Below are positions 57,518 through 64,000 of a DNA stretch of 64,000 nucleotides, in pieces. The notes below the pieces were generated by a model. It was not told the DNA's origin, ran no database searches, and saw only the letters and a program-made list of their open reading frames with translations. Location of the stretch: the NCBI GenBank assembly GCA_024336345.1, contig JANFOG010000003.1, positions 62,001 through 126,000 on the forward strand, read 5' to 3'. This DNA is from Mariannaea sp. PMI_226. Lineage: Eukaryota > Ascomycota > Sordariomycetes > Hypocreales > Nectriaceae. Both the position numbers and the translations under genes were made by a program. Position 1 is the stretch's first letter. Each line of letters starts with the position of its first letter.

Positions 57518-59445
57518 TTAACCCTTGTAGGGGGCGGGTCCAACCATGAGCTCAGGCTTGACGAGAGTGTCAAACTCCTCCTCCGTCAGGGCGTTGAGCT
57601 CCATAGCACTCTGCTTGAGTGTAAGGCCCTTCTTGTGGGCGTGCTTGGCGACCTTGCTGGCCATGTCATAGCCGATCTTGGGGTTGAGGCAAGTCACCAG
57701 CATGAGACTATGAAAAGTGTGTTAGTATGTCTTGTGAAAATATTCGACAGTGCGAAGAGAAGAAAAGAATGAAACTTAGAGGAGAGTAGGGAAGAGATTT
57801 AGAAGGGGAAAAGCTAAAAAAAAAAAAAAAAACTTACGACTCCTTCATGATGTTGGCAATCTTCTCCTCGTTGGCCTGGAGGCCGACAACCAGGTTCTTC
57901 TCGAATGAGCGCATACCATCAGCGAGCAGACGAGTGCTGTGAAGGAGGTTGCGGATGACGAGAGGCTTGTACACGTTCAGCTCGAACTGACCGTTCATGC
58001 CACCGATAGTGGTAGCAACGTGGTTACCCATAACCTGAGCGCAGAGCATGGTAAGGGCCTCGCACTGAGTGGGGTTGACCTTGCCGGGCATGATGCTGGA
58101 ACCTGGCTCGTTCTCGGGCAGGTTGAGCTCACCAAGACCACAGCGGGGGCCACTGCCAAGGTAGCGGATATCCTGAGCAATCTTGGTCAGGGAGGCAGCG
58201 AGGGTGTTGAGGGAACCGTGAGCCTGGACAATGGCGTCGTGGGCAGCGAGCGACTCAAACTTGTTGGGGGCGGTCTTGAACTCGGTGCCAGTCATCTTGG
58301 TGACCTCCTCAGCAATGGCCTCAGCGAAGCCCTCGAAGGTGTTGATGCCGGTTCCGACGGCGGTACCGCCCTGGGCAAGCAGGCGGAGATCAGGCAGGGA
58401 GCTTTCCACACGCTTGATGCCAAAGTCAAGCTGGGCGACGTAGCCGGAGAACTCCTGAGCAAGGGTAAGAGGAGTGGCATCCTGGAGATGGGTGCGGCCG
58501 ATCTTGATGATCTTCTTGGCCTCAAAGTCGTCGACCTTGGCCTGAAGAGCAGCACGGAGGGAGTGGAGGGCCGGCAGGAGCTCACCCTCGAGCTCGAGGA
58601 CAGCGGCAATGTGCATAACGGTGGGGAAGGTGTCATTGGAAGAAGCGCTGCGGTTCACGTGGTCGTTGGGGTGGACTGGCTTCTTGGAACCCATCTGGCC
58701 GCCAAGGATCTCGATGGCACGGTTGGAGATGACTTCATTGGCGTTCATGTTGGACTGGGTGCCAGAGCCAGTCTGCCAGACGACGAGGGGGAAGTGGTCG
58801 AGCAGCTTGAGGTCAGCGACCTCCTTAGCGGCCTGCTGGATAGCGGCACCGATCTTGGGATCTGGTTCATAGTCAAAATATCAGCTCATGAACGTTTTTT
58901 CTCTTCCAATTGCATCGTCGTTGTCGTCTACTGCCGGCTTTCGCACCACGCACAAGACAGAGCTGCTAAAACAACCGGCCGGCCCGGTCCGGAGACCTAG
59001 TACCGGTGTTGACGAGATGTGCGTTTCTGTATGTTTGGGCATCGCATTTGGGGATTTTTAACGTACCGAGACCATATCGCATGTTCACAGTGGCGGCAGC
59101 GCCCTTGAGGATACCAAAGGCTCGGACGATGGGAGGAGGCATGCGATCCTGGGGCTGGTTGATCTTGAAGTTCTCGAGGGATCGCTCAGTCTGAGCGCCC
59201 CAGTAGCGGTCGGCGGGGACCTGGATCTCGCCAAAGGCGTCGCTCTCAGTTCGTGTAGGAGACATTCTGAAGGAAGTGCTGTGGATGGTTCTGGCAAGTC
59301 TCAGACCAGCAGCCATGCGACTCGAAGCTTGGAGTCGTTGCTGCGGGGAAGGCTGGCATGTGAGCATGGAAGCTCTGGTGGCAGCCCTCGGCAGCACCTT
59401 GGGCAGACCCGAGGTCGCAGCGCGTGCGGTGGCAGTTCGGAGCAT
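57518..59445 (-). CDS. FUM1: Fumarate hydratase (fumarase, class II)
   Basis: Three exons: 59445-59067, 58861-57838, 57707-57518 (introns 205 and 130 nt); 530 residues. A long Arg/Ala-rich mitochondrial presequence ends near residue 60, where the conserved enzyme begins ([26 protein letters not shown]). Substrate and catalytic regions are intact: [34 protein letters not shown], and the superfamily signature [17 protein letters not shown]. It interconverts fumarate and malate in the citrate cycle. A Met just before the mature domain (MSPTRTESD) offers a possible cytosolic start, since fungal fumarase is dual-localised. Intron 2 has a T17 run right after its GTAAG donor on the sense strand. Confidence 0.97.
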
Positions 59446-60989
59446 GACGTCGAGCTCGAGCTTCTGGATTGGACAAGGAAAAGGTACCCAAGGTATGAGC
59501 GCGGGGAAAAGTGCGAGAATTGGAGGAGTAAGAAGAGAAAAAGGGCTTCTTATTCGGGCTTTGTCGGAGTCGAAGAGAAAAAAAAATAGTCCACCGATGA
59601 CACAAAATATGCGCCTTCCGCCTTGTAGATCCGCTGCACAGGAACAGGAAGCGACTACTGGGCGGTTTGGAATTTTAGATCTCCGGGTTTTTTTCAATTG
59701 AAAGCCGAAAAAGCGTATTTACCGCAGAGACCGCAGAGACCGCTTTCCACCTTTGCCAGCCCAAGGTAGGCTATTTTCCTCCCCGACTTCCCCCCCATTC
59801 CGGGATATTTTCGGTTCCACGATGGGGCAGCGGCAGCGGAGGCCCCTATAACTACCTACTGTGTAGCAACCTGGACTACCGTAACTGCTTTAGCTGTTAG
59901 GCGCTCCATAATAAGCCCCAGGTCCCCATCATTACGATCCCATTGCTCCGGCAGTAATCTGTAAGCCCTCCCGCATTAACTAGGTTAAGATCCGGTTGGG
60001 TTAGGTATCTTATGTTGGGGGAGACTAATTATCTACTTCTCTCCCTCCGATGCGGCGGTAGACATAAGATAGGATTTATACCCTGCCAGGGCAAACTATG
60101 GCTGGTAAAATATATAGCTATTACATCAAGAAGTGAATCAGAACAGCCACCTAATTCGGTACTTTCAGTGGGTTGCCATAAGTTTCGCTCACTCATTTGA
60201 CACTTGCTATTGGATTCACACTTGAGAATCTGCATCAAACATTGAAGAACCAGACCCGATATACCTATTTTCCCCCATAATATATAATGCAGGATCAATA
60301 GTTCCAAAGTAAACACCGAGCGTGCTTCTGAGGTACTAGGTGAGTGAGCGAAATATATGACAGCCCGCTGTATGTACTTAAGCATTAGGGGATAAAGCTC
60401 TGCAGTCTGTCTTGTCACCATCGCAGAGTTAAGGCCTTCTGTTAACCCCTTGTTCAGAACCAGGGATAGATGGACTAGAGGACTTTTCAGACGACGCGGA
60501 GGTTGACTTTTACTTTGCATTATCATTGACGAGCAATAAACAAGGTTGTGAAATTGGCTCCGCCAAGATTGAGATACGATTGAGAGATGAGGATGTGTTG
60601 TCATAACTCTTTGCGTCGCGTGTGAGAACTACAACGACGAGAACCCTGATAATAACCAAGGATATAGAAGTACTAATAACCCTAAAAAAAAAGGAATTAC
60701 TCAGAATAGTCTCACGAGAAGGCGGAATGCTAAGATCGAAGAATACCCTATACTTAAAACGAATTCTCATTAAAAAAAAGATTCCCACAGTGAGAGGGAT
60801 CAGTGAAAATCAGAGGAGGAAGCCAAAATTAGTAATAATTAGATACTTTAGTTGTCAAATCACTTGGTTTGAAATTAGCCAGAATGTTGCAATCGGAATA
60901 AGGAAAGTCGAGATTAGTAGTGCGATCAGTGTCAATTTCATACTAGTTAATTTAATCCATCAAAGATCAGGTCATTAGAGCAATATGCT
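59446..60989. other. FUM1 promoter and A-rich spacer
   Basis: 1.54 kb between tandem minus-strand genes. The first part is the FUM1 promoter, with the 16-nt motif AACTACCTACTGTGTA at 59850-59865 also found before HAC1. From about 60600 to 60980 the plus strand becomes strongly A-rich and gives a lysine/isoleucine-rich frame (60622-60978) that looks compositional, not a real protein. Confidence 0.55.
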
Positions 60990-62398
60990 TCAGTTCACTG
61001 TAATTGCGCTGTTAGTCAGAATCCGACGCTGTAAGAGTTGCCTCGACCAAAGATTCAAAGATAGTTTTAACACGTACTCTTGTACTTGATGTCCGACCAG
61101 CATTGTAGGATACTCAGTCTCTTTGCCCTCGTCTCTACCAATCTGAGCCTGAGCTGCGCGGACTTCGCGCGCCTTTTCAGCTAGGTTGGCGATCGGCTCG
61201 AGGTTGAAATCGGAGTTCAGATGCCAAAAGAGTGTGCTAGAGATTCGAATGAGAGGTCGGTCGGGGAACTCGCGCTTGCGCTGCTGAATAGTCTCAAGCG
61301 TCTTCTCGCTAACCACAACCTCGTGGAATCCAGCCTTGATGAGGCCGCCGGTGATGTGTTCAATTTGCTTCCCTGCCTGGACAAGCAGGTTGTTGCCCGG
61401 CGGGATCTTGACGGGGATCCGGTTGCCCGTGTTACGAGCCCAGATGTGCAGACCTGGGAACCGGGATCGACCGTGAATAGTGAGAAAATTCAAGTCGGTG
61501 TGAAATCCAGCAAGGATGGTATCCTTATCGCCATACTTTTCAAGATCTGAGGCTGTGGGTGCAAGTAGATGAGGTCTAGGGAATCCATTAGTAAGTATAT
61601 CGTATGTGACGCCCAAAGAGGAAGAAGAAGAAAAAATGAAAAAGGGATGATAGGAGAACCACAGAGAGAAAAAGAGTGTACAAACCCATAACGACCGGCA
61701 TCACTGAAGTACTGAGCCGGAAGGCCGAGGCCAACCGCTACCATCTCGGCAAGTTTTGATACACTGAGAGGAGATGAAACCATCAGCCAAAAAAAAAATA
61801 CCATCAAGCGGGGTATGAGAGGAGAGAGGGACAGAGAGTAGACTGACGCATTGTTCATTGAGCTTCCCCATTGATTCATCGCAGGTGCCCACCGGGACTT
61901 GATTTGGGGAGCCTCCGGCACAACGTTTGATGCGTTGAGGCCGGGGAACTTGGTCTCATAAGGTGGCGGCTCAACCATGCGCCAGAAGAATCTGCACTTG
62001 GGATCTGGCGAGTGCGCTGAGATGTCGAGCGGCCGCTGGGACGGATCAAGTCGCTTGATGACGTCGAGGCAGGGCTCGTCGACAGCGCACTTGGGTTTCT
62101 CCGTGTTCTCAAGAGTGACTCCCACTTGGTAGCTCAGCTCTGGTCGTTCATCCTTGCGAAGAAGTTCGTCGTCTTGGGCGAAGTAGTCTTCAAGCAGGTC
62201 AAGAAAAGCCGAGTTGTCTTGCTCTGAGACGCGAGAGTCGTGGAGGACGAGGGCGCCGTATGTGATGAGAGCGTCGGCGGCCTTTTTACATTCAGCCTGT
62301 ACGGCATCCGAGTTTATAGGCTGGTTGAGATAGAGGTCGAGGTTGATGACGGGCAAATCCATGGACAGTTCGCCCTGGGACTCAGAAGACGGCGCCAT
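60990..62398 (-). CDS. 2-oxoglutarate/Fe(II)-dependent oxygenase-like protein
   Basis: Four exons: 62398-61848, 61763-61686, 61575-61074, 61028-60990 (introns 84, 110 and 45 nt); 389 residues. It resembles the isopenicillin N synthase-like branch. An N-terminal DIOX-N-like part (DLPVINLDLYLNQP, ADALITYGALVLHD) precedes the double-stranded beta-helix with iron ligands His235 and Asp237 (AGFHTDLNFLTIHG) and His294 (GLIKAGFHEVVV), and the 2-oxoglutarate-binding Arg320-x-Ser322 (RISS). Such enzymes hydroxylate or desaturate small molecules with 2-oxoglutarate and oxygen; the substrate cannot be told. The first donor is GTCAGT and the last intron is short, so the C-terminal exon (RRILTNSAITVN) is less certain. 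The start is the first ATG; the open frame extends upstream only by non-ATG codons. Confidence 0.82.
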
Positions 62399-64000
62399 GA
62401 TTGTTTTACACACTGCACCCTGTAAACTCAGTTGCAATAAGAGGGAAGAAGTGCCGATTTTGAAGGATAAGCAATTATCTTGTGTCTCGTGGAAAAAGAA
62501 GAGCCAGAAAACACAGAGAAATGCACGTGAAGTTACCTAGACTAACTGGTAGAGAGAAAAGTCCATACAAAGATACCCCAAAAAAAAAGGTACCCGTCAA
62601 CTTAAGGCAGGACAGTTGGTTTTAGTTCTAGGCAGTTCTAGGCAGGTGGCGTATTAGGTGCTAAGCCTGTGGATCATATTGGAGGACATGAATAACAGGA
62701 TTGTGAAGAAGAACAGTGACATGAGAATAAAGTAGACCGACTGCCGATTGGTAAGGCTAAGGCTATTTTTGAACCAACTATCGACAATAGCAAGGTTAAA
62801 TAGTGACAAGACTCTTCTATTGACGTCCATAAACTGTAGACTGTGCCAGCTGCTGAACATATGGAGAACGCTACTAAAGTGGGCGTAAGCATGTACTATG
62901 TACTATTTATTTATCATAACCCAGAGAGGTACTGTTCAGGAACTTACTCGCTCTATCCACACTTCATTGTGTGCAACACCCAGTCGGTGGCCAACCCAGG
63001 TCATCAACTTCAAAAAAACCATTGCTAACCCACAGTGTCCTGACTAGGCAAAACCCGCGGTCTCGTCTTCATCATATCCATTTTCAGATGCCGTTCCACC
63101 TTCTCCGAGTGGTGACGTGCCAAGAAGTTGCCCATGTGCAGGATATCGCTTCTAATTTTAACGATCCTTTTAATTCAATACTCTTCCCAGCAATCTGTGC
63201 TCGAAGGTGGCGCCATAACGGTAGGTGGTGGCCAGGAGGGGCTTCCACATCCCGAGGAGAACCGCGGTCGAGCTGGAAGTCTGCCATGTGCAATTGTATA
63301 TTAGTTAGTGTACGATAATCGTATTAATTCAGGAGGGCAATATATACAATATTCCATGAAGAATTCCAAGAATCCAAAAGACGTAAGACGAAAGTGGAAG
63401 GGTATTTTTATCTTCAACTGCTGTTACCTGTCCACTTCCATCTCCGCACCCTCCTCTGCTTTATCTAATCAGGGTTTGCGAAGAAGTTGGCAGTGGGTGA
63501 CTTCATACCATATATTGTGAAAGGCGCCATTCAGAAGCGCAAAGATGGCTTGATATAGCACCTACCTAGATGGAGATGGCATACGGTCTGATAAGCAGGT
63601 AGGTTTCAACAAAGGTTGATAGTACATGCCTTCATTTCGCAATTTTTGGAGGTGCTTCGCACAAGTACCAGCGACTACAGGTACAGGAACTTCATGCTTG
63701 CAAAGTGTCTCTCAGAGATGGGGGATTCTCATTATCTCACTTCAGGCTGTTTCGAGGAAAGAAGAAGGTATGCTTAATCACTTGGTGAAATCTTGGTAAC
63801 CTCGAGGCAGGCGAAGACTAAGTGTGAGTCACATCACAAACGGAGTTTCTAGAATAAAGTATGTAGCAACCGGTGCCAGGGACACAAGGTATCTCATCGA
63901 ACATGTCATAACCAGCCCGGCTTTCCTGAACCCCGCGGTCTGAAGAGAGAACTTCGAGGTTGACCCCGATAAATTAGTAGAGTTCTATGCAAAAGGGGGG
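62399..64000. other. Upstream region of the oxygenase gene; no gene seen
   Basis: 1.6 kb to the window edge. Short open frames at 62971-63318 plus and 63084-63293 minus overlap each other and show no family. TACCTAC and AGGTAGG motifs occur near 63560-63605. A gene continuing beyond the window cannot be excluded. Confidence 0.5.

Noticed and set aside
57939..59000. 353-codon open frame on the plus strand
   Set aside because: It is antisense to the FUM1 coding exons and arises from their GC-rich codon bias; FUM1 motifs and splice phases are unambiguous on the minus strand.

Overview
The window reads as nuclear DNA of a filamentous ascomycete, most likely a Sordariomycete (probably Hypocreales). 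The signs are short GT-AG introns of about 45-220 nt, CT-rich leaders before start codons, Zn2Cys6 and HacA-type regulators, an ergosterol gene, and a fungus-specific complex I subunit. There are no bacterial operons, Shine-Dalgarno sites, tRNA or rRNA genes, or CRISPR arrays that I can support. I rebuilt 17 protein-coding genes by joining reading frames at splice sites that keep phase; the exon coordinates are in each entry.

Layout. 1-2.7 kb: a SWIRM-domain chromatin protein on the minus strand. 2.7-14.6 kb: about 12 kb with no convincing coding gene, only low-complexity and repeated DNA. 14.6-19.3 kb: an F-box/propeller protein and an MCP1-type mitochondrial membrane protein (minus), then a small C2H2 zinc-finger protein (plus). 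19.3-27.9 kb: a Zn2Cys6 transcription factor (minus) and a full-size MDR-type ABC transporter (plus), divergent across a 1.0-kb promoter that carries a perfect CGTGCGG-N8-CCGCACG inverted repeat. 28.7-32.7 kb: zuotin, the LYR-motif factor Mzm1 and the splicing factor Slt11/Ecm2. 34.5-43.5 kb: Erg6 sterol methyltransferase, pyruvate dehydrogenase E1 beta and the Ski2 helicase, all on plus. 43.9-44.6 kb: a Did2/CHMP1-like ESCRT-III protein. 44.6-50.8 kb: a 6.1-kb gene-free block rich in palindromes and recurring short motifs. 50.8-59.4 kb: HAC1/HacA, Csm3/Swi3, the complex I 21-kDa subunit and fumarase, with a doubtful or degenerate reading frame between the last two. 61-62.4 kb: a 2-oxoglutarate/Fe(II) oxygenase-like gene.

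Most genes are housekeeping, in ordinary divergent or convergent arrangement. Five act at mitochondria (MCP1-like, Mzm1, Pdb1, the 21-kDa complex I subunit, Fum1). The most informative accessory-type locus is the regulator/ABC-transporter pair with its palindromic site. The best-resolved special mechanism is HAC1: two Ire1-type CNG|CNGN hairpin loops lie exactly 20 nt apart, and removing those 20 nt switches the reading frame into a second long open frame, which is the unfolded-protein-response splice. I did not find a clearly new multi-gene system. The least explained material is the two gene-free blocks, the shared short motifs in them, and the frame-broken region at 56.1-56.9 kb.
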